Source: Crocinitomicaceae bacterium (GTDB lineage Bacteria; Bacteroidota; Bacteroidia; Flavobacteriales_D; Crocinitomicaceae). Taken from it: DNA of 7,098 nucleotides. Within the stretch, counting starts at the first letter, position 1, and the number at the start of each line of letters is the position of its first letter. The stretch lies in NCBI GenBank assembly GCA_024643585.1, contig JAHEMP010000121.1, positions 1 through 7,098 on the forward strand, read 5' to 3'. Made by a program: the position numbers and the translations under genes. Below, in pieces: positions 1-5,832 of this stretch. Under the pieces are notes generated by a model that had not been told where the DNA came from, searched no databases, and was given only the letters and a program-made list of their open reading frames with translations.

Positions 1-956
1 TGTCGTTTTTCGGACCAACAACCATATATTCAGATTCTTCAGTCATCCAATGTGAAAGAGGTTGGTTTCGAACCGATACGGAAGAAGCTCAACTGATGAA
101 AAATGCATCGATTGTAAAAGGAAGTCAAATCATTACGGGAGACACTTTGATTTATAGACCAAAGAGTCAACTGTCAATTGGCAAAGGAAATGTTATTGTA
201 AAAGACACTAGTGAAAAAGTAGAATTACGAGGTAACTACATGTATAAAAATGATTTGAGTAAAAAAACGTTCCTTACGGGCCGCGCCCTAGCCATTCAAG
301 CAAACAGCAAGGACAGCCTTTTCATACATGCAGATACACTACTCTCATTCGCAGATAGCCTAGACAAACCAAAGCAAATTTTGGCGTATTATGGTGTTCA
401 AATTTTTCAAAATAAGATACAAGGTAAATGCGATAGTTTGATGTATGACAAAAGTTCAAATTTGCTTCAACTGTACCGAAATCCAATAATTTGGGCAAAT
501 AAAGGCGAGTTAAAAGGTGATACAATGTTTGTGTTTATAAAGGATAGTGTAATTGATAGAGTAGAAATATTTGATCATACAACGGCCTTGTTTGAGGTCG
601 ATTCTATCGGTTATTACAATCAAGTTTCCGGACACAAAATGATTGCCTTTTTAAAGAATGATGAAGTTTTCCGAACGGATGTTCGAGGAAACGCTCAAAC
701 TATTTATTATGCCGAGAACACCGAAAAATCGGATACCGCTGTTGTTGTTAAGCGATTAGGTATGAATCGATTGTACGCATCAGATTTGCGTGTTTATTTG
801 GACAGCGGTGAGGTTACAGGGATAACGTATTACGAAAAACCCGATGGCCGCTTCTACCCCATTGATCGGATAAATAAAACGGAACAATTCGTGCCGAATT
901 TTAAGTGGAACCCGATGCTAAGACCAAAGTCTTGGCAGGAAATGATTCAACCCTAA
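1..956 (+). CDS. OstA-like protein, LptA/OstA superfamily, C-terminal part (5' truncated by window edge)
   Basis: The frame is open from the window edge (first full codon at position 3) to TAA at 954-956, giving 317 visible residues; the real start lies upstream. The ATG at 96 is internal, because the 31 codons before it read as good protein (FFGPTTIYSD is the kind of segment seen in Bacteroidota OstA-like proteins). The protein is rich in short beta strands with repeated 'GDTLIY', 'CDSLMYD' and 'KGDTMFVF' units, as expected for the beta-jellyroll of LptA/OstA proteins that carry lipopolysaccharide across the periplasm. A role in LPS export or outer-membrane assembly is family knowledge. The N-terminal signal and the main LptA-like domain would be outside the window. 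It ends 22 bp from the stop of the convergent minus-strand gene, with no clear terminator between. Family call fairly sure; exact role less so. Confidence 0.85.
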   Translation, partial: SFFGPTTIYSDSSVIQCERGWFRTDTEEAQLMKNASIVKGSQIITGDTLIYRPKSQLSIGKGNVIVKDTSEKVELRGNYMYKNDLSKKTFLTGRALAIQANSKDSLFIHADTLLSFADSLDKPKQILAYYGVQIFQNKIQGKCDSLMYDKSSNLLQLYRNPIIWANKGELKGDTMFVFIKDSVIDRVEIFDHTTALFEVDSIGYYNQVSGHKMIAFLKNDEVFRTDVRGNAQTIYYAENTEKSDTAVVVKRLGMNRLYASDLRVYLDSGEVTGITYYEKPDGRFYPIDRINKTEQFVPNFKWNPMLRPKSWQEMIQP

Positions 957-978
957 TTTTCAAGTCGAATTGCAAGTA

Positions 979-1368
979 CTATTTTCTTGAGGAAAGCGCC
1001 TCCAATAAAACGGGGTCTGCTGAATTCAAAACTATCGTATCGTATTTATTGTACTCCACCTGTGTGACTTCTTTCGGAACTCCAAGAACAATCTGAAGGA
1101 TAATATTCTTTTTCTTTACCTCATAACTTTTTACACGGTTCAAGTCAATTTCGTATTTCTCCATGCTTATTCTAGTCGATAGAATATTATCCTCAATTGT
1201 AATTTTCCCTGTAAAATATCGAAGCACTAGGCCTACAAAATAAACTGGAACAAATGCAAAAACAAAGGTGAACATCGAATCCCTATTGGTGAAATAGATG
1301 ACCAACATTACACCTATCAACCAAAAAAACAAGCTTTGAAATGGGAAAGTAGGTTTAATTATTATCAT
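979..1368 (-). CDS. Small two-TM membrane protein with possible PH-like domain, function unknown
   Basis: A 129-residue protein starting at ATG 1368-1366 and ending with TAG. Two hydrophobic helices are visible (about residues 8-26 and 32-52), joined by a short polar turn (TNRD). The rest, about residues 54-129, alternates hydrophobic and charged residues (GKITIEDNIL, YEIDLNRVKSYEV, NIILQIVLGV) and looks beta-rich. Two TM helices followed by a small beta domain is the layout of bacterial PH-like membrane proteins (YdbS/YcxB-like), but no diagnostic motif is present, so this is a structural guess. It lies 57 bp downstream of the chaN-like gene on the same strand with no terminator visible between, so the two may be co-transcribed. 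No catalytic residues are evident. A real gene is likely from its composition and position; its function is unknown. Confidence 0.7.
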   Translation of the reverse strand: MIIIKPTFPFQSLFFWLIGVMLVIYFTNRDSMFTFVFAFVPVYFVGLVLRYFTGKITIEDNILSTRISMEKYEIDLNRVKSYEVKKKNIILQIVLGVPKEVTQVEYNKYDTIVLNSADPVLLEALSSRK

Positions 1369-1425
1369 AAATTAAAAACTTGATAGTTCTATATAAAATG
1401 GAGAATGAAGTGGGCAAGAGCCAGC

Positions 1426-2283
1426 CTAATGGGTCTTCGTCATTTCTTCAGGCACACAAATTATAAAATCTGCTGAACCTTTATTTTCCTTGTCCAACTT
1501 TCCAATCTGACTCTGCGAAACAGTAGATATTGTCCCATAATTTAAATCTGGACGATCTTGTTTTAAATACCAGAGAATTCCTTCGTAATAATCTGAATGG
1601 TATTTGCCGTTGTAGTGGATAAACAAACTTCCAGATCTGTAATTTCTCAATATAAAATGAGCCATTGTGGCATCTTTCGTAGCTTGAGCCATAACCAATT
1701 TAGGAGTCCCATGTTCACCCATCATTACCATAATATTCTGGTAACGTGGCAAATCAGGATCGAATTTCATAGGCAAAGGTGCCATCCACGATTTCTCCAA
1801 ACCTGTTAATGAGTCCAGAGCTCCAAAACCTTCTTTAAAAACACGGTTCGCATATCTTCTTGGAATATTCGTCGCTACAAATGAAATTTTATTGTCCTTC
1901 GCAAAATCGACCAAAGGCGCATAATCGGTTTTGTAATTGGGCCAAAGTCGAGCTGCTGTATCCAAACTTTTAGCCGAAATTTTACCCGCCAAATAATCAT
2001 TCAGAGCCAATTGATTATCAGCCTCCAACATTTCTGCGCCCAGAATTAAATCTCGCTTTTCCTTGCTTTGCTTCGTAAATTCGAATTGAAGCCAATGTGA
2101 CATTGGATTGTTGTGCTCTTCGCCAAAAAGAACAATGTCCTTGTTTTCCATTGCTTTGAACATTTTCTGAACCGTGGTTTTCTTCCCATCTGCTGTGAAA
2201 ATCTGAAAAGCTTTTTCTTGAGAAAAAAGGAAGGTTAAACAAAAAAGATAAGCTAAAGTGCTGGTAATTTTATATTTGAGCAT
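1426..2283 (-). CDS. ChaN/Tiki-superfamily protein (putative haem/iron-related, secreted)
   Basis: A 285-residue protein counted from ATG 2283-2281. A TTG two codons further upstream (2289) is in frame but less likely. Residues 1-21 form a signal peptide: basic start (MLKYK), hydrophobic core, and a probable signal peptidase I site after the serine in FLFSQEK. The single cysteine (17) is not in a lipobox, so unlike classical ChaN lipoproteins this one is probably not lipidated. Family motifs in order: FGEEHNNP (53-60, the GExH signature), AEMLE (83-87), NIPRRYA (139-145), MGEHG (188-192), AQATKDATMAH (199-209) and HYNGKYHSDY (223-232). ChaN proteins (PF04187) have been linked to haem binding and iron uptake; the wider superfamily includes Tiki/TraB proteins with metal-dependent hydrolase activity. 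Haem binding here is inferred from the family. No iron-uptake gene is adjacent. It is followed by the small two-TM protein gene, 57 bp downstream. Confidence 0.87.
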   Translation of the reverse strand: MLKYKITSTLAYLFCLTFLFSQEKAFQIFTADGKKTTVQKMFKAMENKDIVLFGEEHNNPMSHWLQFEFTKQSKEKRDLILGAEMLEADNQLALNDYLAGKISAKSLDTAARLWPNYKTDYAPLVDFAKDNKISFVATNIPRRYANRVFKEGFGALDSLTGLEKSWMAPLPMKFDPDLPRYQNIMVMMGEHGTPKLVMAQATKDATMAHFILRNYRSGSLFIHYNGKYHSDYYEGILWYLKQDRPDLNYGTISTVSQSQIGKLDKENKGSADFIICVPEEMTKTH

Positions 2284-2351
2284 AATCAATCGTAAATGTA
2301 TGTTTGAAATTACAGTTTTTTCTTAAATATGAACATTTGTCATCACGAAAT

Positions 2352-2390
2352 AACAAACCAATTCCATCGTTCTTAAAATTGGTTGTTTTT
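2352..2390 (-). terminator. Hairpin overlapping the gtrA-like stop codon, possible terminator
   Basis: AACCAATT (2356-2363) pairs perfectly with AATTGGTT (2377-2384) across a 13-nt loop that contains the gtrA-like stop codon. Allowing A2355 to bulge extends the stem by three pairs (2352-2354 with 2385-2387). On the minus strand the stem is followed only by a poor T-rich stretch (ATTT), so termination of gtrA-like transcripts would be weak. The better T run (2386-2390) follows the stem on the + strand, where no upstream gene exists in this window to need it. Confidence 0.45.
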
Positions 2391-2870
2391 AGAAATATTG
2401 ATTTCCGCCTTAAAGCTAAACTTAGATTGCAAGATGTAACTGTAGACCACAGATATTACGGTCGTAAGCATTTTGGAAGGAGTCGGATAAAAACCCAAAG
2501 CATCTACAAACAGTTTCATGAGTAAATAGCTGAGTAGAATGGCTCCCATGCTAACCATGAAATATCGAACAAATTGAGTTTTAGCGGATAAGACCGAATC
2601 ATCAAACGTGATATATCGATTAAGGAGAAAACCAATCAGAAAAGTAATGGGAAAAACAAAAAACAAGGAAGCAATGTGAGCACTTAACGTTACTACATAC
2701 AAATGAACATCTTGTTTTTCAAATAGGTAGTGGTAAAAAATAAAATAAAGAACCACATCCAAAATTAGATTGCTTCCCCCGCAAACCGCATATCGATATG
2801 TTTTCAAAGGCATAAACCTTTGAAAGATGAAATAAAAAAAATCGATGAATTGAGTTATTAGTTTTGCCAT
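2373..2870 (-). CDS. GtrA-family four-TM membrane protein
   Basis: A 165-residue integral membrane protein from ATG 2870-2868 to TAA. Four hydrophobic helices are visible at about residues 28-48, 58-84, 101-122 and 133-150. Family landmarks of GtrA (PF04138) are present: RYAVCGGSNLILD (26-38) at the start of TM1, GFLLNRYITF (80-89) at the end of TM2, and YSYILQSKFSF (143-153) at the end of TM4. GtrA-type proteins are thought to flip polyprenyl-linked sugars or act in cell-surface polysaccharide synthesis; the substrate here cannot be told, and no glycosyltransferase is adjacent. The length is typical of the family. It is divergent from the SPFH gene across a 142-bp gap and is read toward the chaN-like gene 89 bp downstream, with a hairpin over its stop codon. 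The family call is secure; the biological role is not. Confidence 0.88.
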   Translation of the reverse strand: MAKLITQFIDFFYFIFQRFMPLKTYRYAVCGGSNLILDVVLYFIFYHYLFEKQDVHLYVVTLSAHIASLFFVFPITFLIGFLLNRYITFDDSVLSAKTQFVRYFMVSMGAILLSYLLMKLFVDALGFYPTPSKMLTTVISVVYSYILQSKFSFKAEINISKNNQF

Positions 2871-2883
2871 TTCTTTTCGTACA

Positions 2884-2891
2884 CAAAAATA
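2884..2891 (-). promoter_or_regulatory. Candidate -7 element for the gtrA-like gene
   Basis: On the minus strand these bases read TATTTTTG, a perfect match to the Bacteroidota -7 consensus TAnnTTTG. I find no TTG -33 element at the expected distance upstream. The box lies only 13 bp before the ATG, so the leader would be very short. In A+T-rich DNA such a match can occur by chance. Confidence 0.35.
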
Positions 2892-2926
2892 ATTAAGTAA
2901 TGTGAAACATCCATTAAAAGCGGAAA

Positions 2927-2954
2927 TTTAAGTCGATTCGTTAATAAACTTAAA
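2927..2954. repeat. Inverted repeat in the divergent promoter region
   Basis: TTTAAGT (2927-2933) and ACTTAAA (2948-2954) form a perfect 7-bp inverted repeat with a 14-bp spacer. A further AAGTT at 2959-2963 pairs with AACTT at 2947-2951, centred near the -33 region of the SPFH promoter. These could be operator half-sites in the shared gtrA-like/SPFH regulatory region, but A+T-rich sequence makes chance repeats common. Confidence 0.3.
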
Positions 2955-2975
2955 AATAAAGTTGCAAAATGAAAA

Positions 2976-2983
2976 TAAATTTG
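2976..2983 (+). promoter_or_regulatory. Candidate -7 element (TAAATTTG) for the SPFH/Arc-like unit
   Basis: TAAATTTG is a perfect match to the Bacteroidota sigma-ABfr -7 consensus TAnnTTTG. Transcription would start near 2989, giving a leader of roughly 24 nt before the SPFH ATG at 3013. A TTG occurs at 2962-2964, but that is too close to be the -33 element, and no TTG sits at the usual 19-21 bp spacing. The -33 half is therefore weak, which could mean activator dependence. Confidence 0.5.
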
Positions 2984-2991
2984 TAAAATTG

Positions 2992-3010
2992 TGATATCAA
3001 TTCAATATCA
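2992..3010 (+). promoter_or_regulatory. Inverted/direct repeat in the SPFH leader, possible operator or 5' hairpin
   Basis: TGATAT (2992-2997) and ATATCA (3005-3010) are a perfect 6-bp inverted repeat with a 7-nt spacer, ending 2 bp before the SPFH start codon. The same segment also holds ATATCA twice as a direct repeat (2994-2999 and 3005-3010), 11 bp apart, about one helical turn. It could be an operator just downstream of the transcription start or an RNA hairpin next to the start codon. The spacing would suit a ribbon-helix-helix protein such as the one encoded second in this unit; that link is inference. Confidence 0.35.
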
Positions 3011-3012
3011 TT

Positions 3013-3876
3013 ATGAAACAAGAAAAAAACATTTCAGCACACAGCGGTTACGTCTATCTTTTAATTTTAATCGCATTGCTCATTACCTTCATTACAGGAA
3101 TAGCGCTTTTTAAAAACCCGCTTTTCGTTCTCATTTTACCAGTACTAATCATTTTAATTCCTGGTTTTTTCGTTGTAAATCCAAACGGTTCGAAGGTTTT
3201 GGTTTTGTTTGGAGCTTACAAAGGAACTATTCGCGACAACGGCTTTTTTTGGGCAAATCCATTCTATAAGAAAACAGCCATTTCACTTCGTGCACGAAAT
3301 TTTGACAGTGAGCGTGTAAAAGTCAACGACAAAATTGGGAACCCTATTCTCATCAATGTTATTTTAGTGTGGAAGGTTAGTGACACGTTTAAATCCGCAT
3401 TTGATGTCGATAATTACGAAGAATTCGTTCGGATTCAGACGGATGCGGCTGTTCGGAAATTAGCAGGTTCTTATCCTTACGACAATTTTGATGAGCATGG
3501 AACCGGACAAGATGAATTGACATTACGATCTGGCATGGATGAAGTTAACGAAGCATTGGAAGACGAAATCACGGAAAGACTTTCTATGGCTGGAATAGAA
3601 GTTATGGAAGCAAGAATTGGTTATTTGGCCTATGCTCCAGAAATTGCTAGTGCCATGTTAAAACGCCAACAAGCTGTAGCAATTGTTGCGGCACGCAAGA
3701 AAATCGTTGAGGGTGCTGTTGGAATGGTCGAAGATGCTTTGAAACAACTATCAGACGACAATATCGTTCAATTCGATGAAGATAAAAAGGCTTCCATGGT
3801 TAGCAATTTAATGGTTGTTTTATGTGGAGACAAGGAAGTAACTCCCGTCATAAACACTGGAACCTTAAACGGTTAA
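3013..3876 (+). CDS. SPFH-domain membrane protein (prohibitin/stomatin superfamily)
   Basis: A 287-residue protein from ATG 3013 to TAA. Two hydrophobic segments (about 12-33 and 36-54) anchor it in the membrane as a hairpin or two-TM stretch. The SPFH domain follows directly: VNPNGSKVLVLFGAYKGTIR (55-74), GFFWANPFYKK (77-87), then ISLRARNF, VKVNDKIGNPILINVILVWKV (about 102-122) and DNYEEFVRIQTDAAVRKLAG (133-152). Next comes the alanine-rich helix typical of the superfamily, IASAMLKRQQAVAIVAARKKIVEGA (211-235). SPFH proteins form membrane-bound rings or microdomain scaffolds and often modulate proteases or stress responses; no partner such as an NfeD protein or FtsH protease is adjacent. The gene is followed after 3 bp by a small Arc-like DNA-binding protein gene, and one strong terminator ends both. 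Superfamily certain, cellular role unknown. Confidence 0.9.
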   Translation: MKQEKNISAHSGYVYLLILIALLITFITGIALFKNPLFVLILPVLIILIPGFFVVNPNGSKVLVLFGAYKGTIRDNGFFWANPFYKKTAISLRARNFDSERVKVNDKIGNPILINVILVWKVSDTFKSAFDVDNYEEFVRIQTDAAVRKLAGSYPYDNFDEHGTGQDELTLRSGMDEVNEALEDEITERLSMAGIEVMEARIGYLAYAPEIASAMLKRQQAVAIVAARKKIVEGAVGMVEDALKQLSDDNIVQFDEDKKASMVSNLMVVLCGDKEVTPVINTGTLNG

Positions 3877-3879
3877 GAT

Positions 3880-4056
3880 TTGAGCAAAAAGAAGTCATTT
3901 GTTTTGCGGATTGATCCCGAAACCTATTCTTTGATAGAGAAATGGGCAGAAGATGAATTCAGAAGCGTCAATGGTCAACTTGAATGGATGATTGCCAAAA
4001 GTCTGAAAGACAACAAACGCTTAAAATCAAAAGATAATACCTCTGATTCAAAATAA
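3880..4056 (+). CDS. Arc-like ribbon-helix-helix DNA-binding protein, 58 aa, TTG start
   Basis: A 58-residue frame begins with TTG at 3880, 3 bp after the SPFH stop codon, and ends at TAA 4054-4056. The first in-frame ATG encodes residue 37, inside the domain, so TTG is the only sensible start. The fold reads as Arc/MetJ ribbon-helix-helix: beta strand SFVLRI (6-11), helix A PETYSLIEKWAEDEF (13-27), turn RSVNG (28-32), helix B QLEWMIAKSLKDN (33-45), then a polar lysine/serine-rich tail. Phage P22 Arc has the same order and shares the RSVN turn after an 'FxLR' strand. RHH proteins dimerise, and paired strands enter the DNA major groove. The spacing predicts translational coupling to SPFH. It could autoregulate the unit, or, as RHH domains also occur in non-regulators, act otherwise. 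High confidence that it is a gene; target unknown. Confidence 0.85.
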   Translation: MSKKKSFVLRIDPETYSLIEKWAEDEFRSVNGQLEWMIAKSLKDNKRLKSKDNTSDSK

Positions 4057-4065
4057 GATTGTCAG

Positions 4066-4101
4066 ATAAAAACCGGAACACACGTTTCGGTTTTTATTTT
4101 T
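4066..4101 (+). terminator. Intrinsic terminator of the SPFH/Arc-like unit
   Basis: A 14-bp stem pairs 4066-4079 with 4084-4097, perfect except for one G-U wobble (4076/4087), around the 4-nt loop ACAC. The stem's G+C part is CCGG/TCGG, and a T run (4097-4101) follows on the + strand. It begins 9 bp after the Arc-like stop codon. The left arm is A-rich, so the structure may also work on the opposite strand. Confidence 0.88.
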
Positions 4102-4106
4102 AAACC

Positions 4107-4149
4107 TGATTTCTGTCATTTTATTTTCATTCATATGATAGTAACTTTA
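4107..4149 (+). promoter_or_regulatory. Candidate promoter and Crp/Fnr-type site for the usp-mscS operon
   Basis: TAACTTTA at 4142-4149 matches the Bacteroidota -7 consensus TAnnTTTG except at the last base, with no TTG -33 element upstream. TGA (4107-4109) and TCA (4116-4118) are separated by 6 bp, the core spacing of Crp/Fnr-family sites (TTGATnnnnATCAA-like). With transcription starting near 4154-4156, the palindrome centre (4112.5) would lie about 42-43 bp upstream, the class II activator position. A weak promoter plus a site at that position is suggestive only; the outer bases do not fit the full consensus. Confidence 0.3.
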
Positions 4150-4178
4150 GTACATAGTAATTGACTAAACGCAAAATC

Positions 4179-5009
4179 ATGGAAAAAAGAATCCTATTGT
4201 ATCCGACTGACTTTTCAGCTTGCTCAACGAATGCTTTGCCGTATGTTAAAGCAATCGCTAAAGCCACAATGGCTGAGGTGAAAATTGTTCACTCTTTGGA
4301 TTTAGCAGCCGTTTATGCCACTCAAATTGCGCCTTCGGATACGCAGCTTTTGATTCAATCACTTGAAGAGTCGAGCTCAAAGAAACTCGAAGAAATCAAA
4401 AAAAATCTTCAAAAAGAATCCATACCCTGCAGCTCGGAATTAGTCACCGGTAGCGAAATTAATTGGTTGCCGACGATAATTAAACAGATAAAGCCCTATC
4501 TCGTAGTGATGGGCACTACTGGTTCGGGAGAGGTTGAAAATAGAATTTTTGGCAGTCTGACCCATAAAATTATCTCACATGTGGAATCTCCGGTTCTTGC
4601 GGTTCCTGCTAAAGCAGAATACAAAGGAATTCACAACGTGGTTTTCGCAACAGATTTTAAAGAAAGTGATGTCAATCACATTCAATTTGTAATAGATCTC
4701 ACTAAAAAATATTATCCTGACTTGAAAGTTGTCCATGTTGCTCATGGCGTTTTTCAGGAAAAAACGGAAGAAATTTTCTTGCGTGATTTTGAAGATAAAC
4801 TCTACGTCAGCGTTAACTATCCCAAAATGACAACTCACTTGCTGTATTCAGATGATGTAGAAGAAAGGCTAAACTCGCTCGTCAAAGAATCGAAGTCAGA
4901 TTTGATGGTTCTGGTGAGTACCAAACGCACCTTTTTTGAGCGCATTTTTAATCATAGTCTAACAAAACAAATGGTTTACCACAGCGATACTCCATTGCTC
5001 GTATTTTAG
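4179..5009 (+). CDS. Tandem universal stress protein (UspA family, two domains)
   Basis: A 276-residue protein from ATG 4179; an in-frame TTG at 4161 would add six residues before the usual 'KRILLYPTDFS' beginning and is unlikely. Two Usp domains lie in tandem. Domain 1 (about 4-143) opens with ILLYPTDFSACS and carries the ATP-binding signature G-2x-G-9x-G-S (G112, G115, G125, S126), ending in SPVLAVP. Domain 2 (about 151-276) opens with HNVVFATDF and ends in TPLLVF, but its corresponding loop (VSTKRTFFERIFNHSLTK, 246-263) has lost the glycines, so it probably does not bind nucleotide. This one-active, one-degenerate arrangement is common in tandem Usp proteins. They are cytoplasmic and respond to starvation, redox or osmotic stress. 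It is the first gene of a four-gene operon ending in a mechanosensitive channel. Confidence 0.9.
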   Translation: MEKRILLYPTDFSACSTNALPYVKAIAKATMAEVKIVHSLDLAAVYATQIAPSDTQLLIQSLEESSSKKLEEIKKNLQKESIPCSSELVTGSEINWLPTIIKQIKPYLVVMGTTGSGEVENRIFGSLTHKIISHVESPVLAVPAKAEYKGIHNVVFATDFKESDVNHIQFVIDLTKKYYPDLKVVHVAHGVFQEKTEEIFLRDFEDKLYVSVNYPKMTTHLLYSDDVEERLNSLVKESKSDLMVLVSTKRTFFERIFNHSLTKQMVYHSDTPLLVF

Positions 5010-5016
5010 TGTTAAG

Positions 5017-5409
5017 ATGGAAAAAGATATTATTGAATCAGAAGATTTTTATAGGCATTTAGCTCATTTGTTTTATGCTTTTGCCGCGAGCGATAGACAT
5101 ATCGTGCTTGAAGAAAAAAAAAGTATAGTTTCGTCCGTAGAGGAAAATTGGGATTTTCACTTTGAAACATTCGACGCAAAGGAAATCATATACGAAACAC
5201 TTCGTAAATTAATTGAAGGCAAATTGGATTCCAACATGGCATTTGTTTCTTTTGAGCACTATTACGAACACAATAAAAACAACTTCTCACCCGACTTAAA
5301 ACAGCGAATTTTATCTGCTTCAGACAGGATTACTCGCTCTTTTTCTGGAAGAAATAAATCCGAATTGATTATGCTAAGTCGGCTACATTTACTTTTTAAA
5401 GATCATTAA
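5017..5409 (+). CDS. TerB-like protein (tellurite-resistance TerB-fold family)
   Basis: A 130-residue, mostly helical, soluble protein without signal peptide or TM segment. The segment HLFYAFAASDRHIVLEEKKSI (17-37) matches the TerB-fold signature of a hydrophobic helix, an acidic loop ('A..D..I...E') and a following helix. In TerB the loop is usually DG; here it is D26-R27, followed by E32 and E33 as possible metal ligands. A second helical part ends with SELIMLSRLHLLFKD (115-129). TerB domains bind divalent metal and appear in membrane-associated stress complexes; tellurite resistance itself should not be inferred, since no other ter genes are here. The start ATG is 7 bp after the usp stop codon, so the two are surely co-transcribed. 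Family placement is by pattern and is moderate; alternatives are other helical hairpin proteins. Confidence 0.65.
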   Translation: MEKDIIESEDFYRHLAHLFYAFAASDRHIVLEEKKSIVSSVEENWDFHFETFDAKEIIYETLRKLIEGKLDSNMAFVSFEHYYEHNKNNFSPDLKQRILSASDRITRSFSGRNKSELIMLSRLHLLFKDH

Positions 5410-5422
5410 TTATACAGAAACA

Positions 5423-5830
5423 ATGAAAATCAACGAGAAAAACACCATCAACTCCATTCAACAAGAATTTTTAAAAAATTATCCCTATTTAAAAATTGAA
5501 TTTTACAAACAATCGCATGAGAAGGGCGAAGGATCTATAAAGGATCATATCATTAATGGTGATTTGACCTTGGCTGAAATTCCTAAGAAACCAGTTTCTG
5601 GAAGTTTACAAATTTCTGGTTCCTTAAAGGTTTCAGAACTTGAAAGAGCTTTTACCGATATCTTCGGAATCGGTGCACAAATATTTCGCAAGTCTGGAAA
5701 TACTTGGCTTCAAACAACTACTTCGGATGAATTAACCTTGGATCAACAAAGTCAAAAGGCAAAGGATCACGATAGAGCAAGTGAAGAAGAAGAAATGCCC
5801 GACGCTATGGATAGACAAGAATTAGAATAA
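5423..5830 (+). CDS. Small protein of unknown function, acidic C-terminus, in usp-mscS operon
   Basis: A 135-residue soluble protein that I do not recognise by function, though its type seems familiar from Bacteroidota. The N-terminal part (NTINSIQQEFLKNYPYLKIEFYK, 7-29) looks like a helix followed by a strand. A near-duplicate six-residue unit occurs in the middle, VSGSLQ (58-63) and ISGSLK (64-69). It leads into SELERAFTDIFGIGAQIFRK (71-90) and a compact end SGNTWLQTTTSDELTLDQQ (91-109). The last 20 or so residues are highly acidic and probably disordered (SEEEEMPDAMDRQELE). No signal peptide or TM segment is present, so it is cytoplasmic. It starts 13 bp after the TerB-like stop and ends 2 bp before mscS-like, so translation is likely coupled to the channel gene. 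A regulatory or adaptor role for the channel is conceivable, but only by context. Confidence 0.75.
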   Translation: MKINEKNTINSIQQEFLKNYPYLKIEFYKQSHEKGEGSIKDHIINGDLTLAEIPKKPVSGSLQISGSLKVSELERAFTDIFGIGAQIFRKSGNTWLQTTTSDELTLDQQSQKAKDHDRASEEEEMPDAMDRQELE

Positions 5831-5832
5831 AA

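Noticed and set aside
96..98. ATG as start of the OstA-like gene
   Set aside because: The same frame is open to the window edge and its 31 upstream codons read as OstA-like protein, so the gene is truncated by the window and does not start here.
905..1096. Open frame on the + strand across the end of the OstA-like gene
   Set aside because: It overlaps two well-supported genes in other frames and its product has no recognisable domain; it is a shadow frame.
2287..2289. TTG as start of the chaN-like gene
   Set aside because: ATG two codons downstream (2283-2281) gives an equally complete signal peptide with the preferred start codon.
3013..4056. Toxin-antitoxin pair (RHH antitoxin next to a partner)
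   Set aside because: The partner is a 287-residue SPFH membrane protein, not a toxin; the RHH gene is second and no RelE, VapC or similar toxin is adjacent.
4131..4138. TCATATGA palindrome upstream of usp
   Set aside because: An 8-bp A+T-rich palindrome is expected by chance in this composition, and it does not have the spacing of a known operator.
4161..4163. TTG as start of the usp gene
   Set aside because: It adds six residues before the usual Usp N-terminus; ATG at 4179 gives a standard beginning and the TTG lies close to the predicted transcription start.
5017..5409. Tellurite resistance locus
   Set aside because: Only one TerB-like protein is present and no TerA, TerC, TerD or TerZ partner; the TerB fold alone does not show tellurite resistance.
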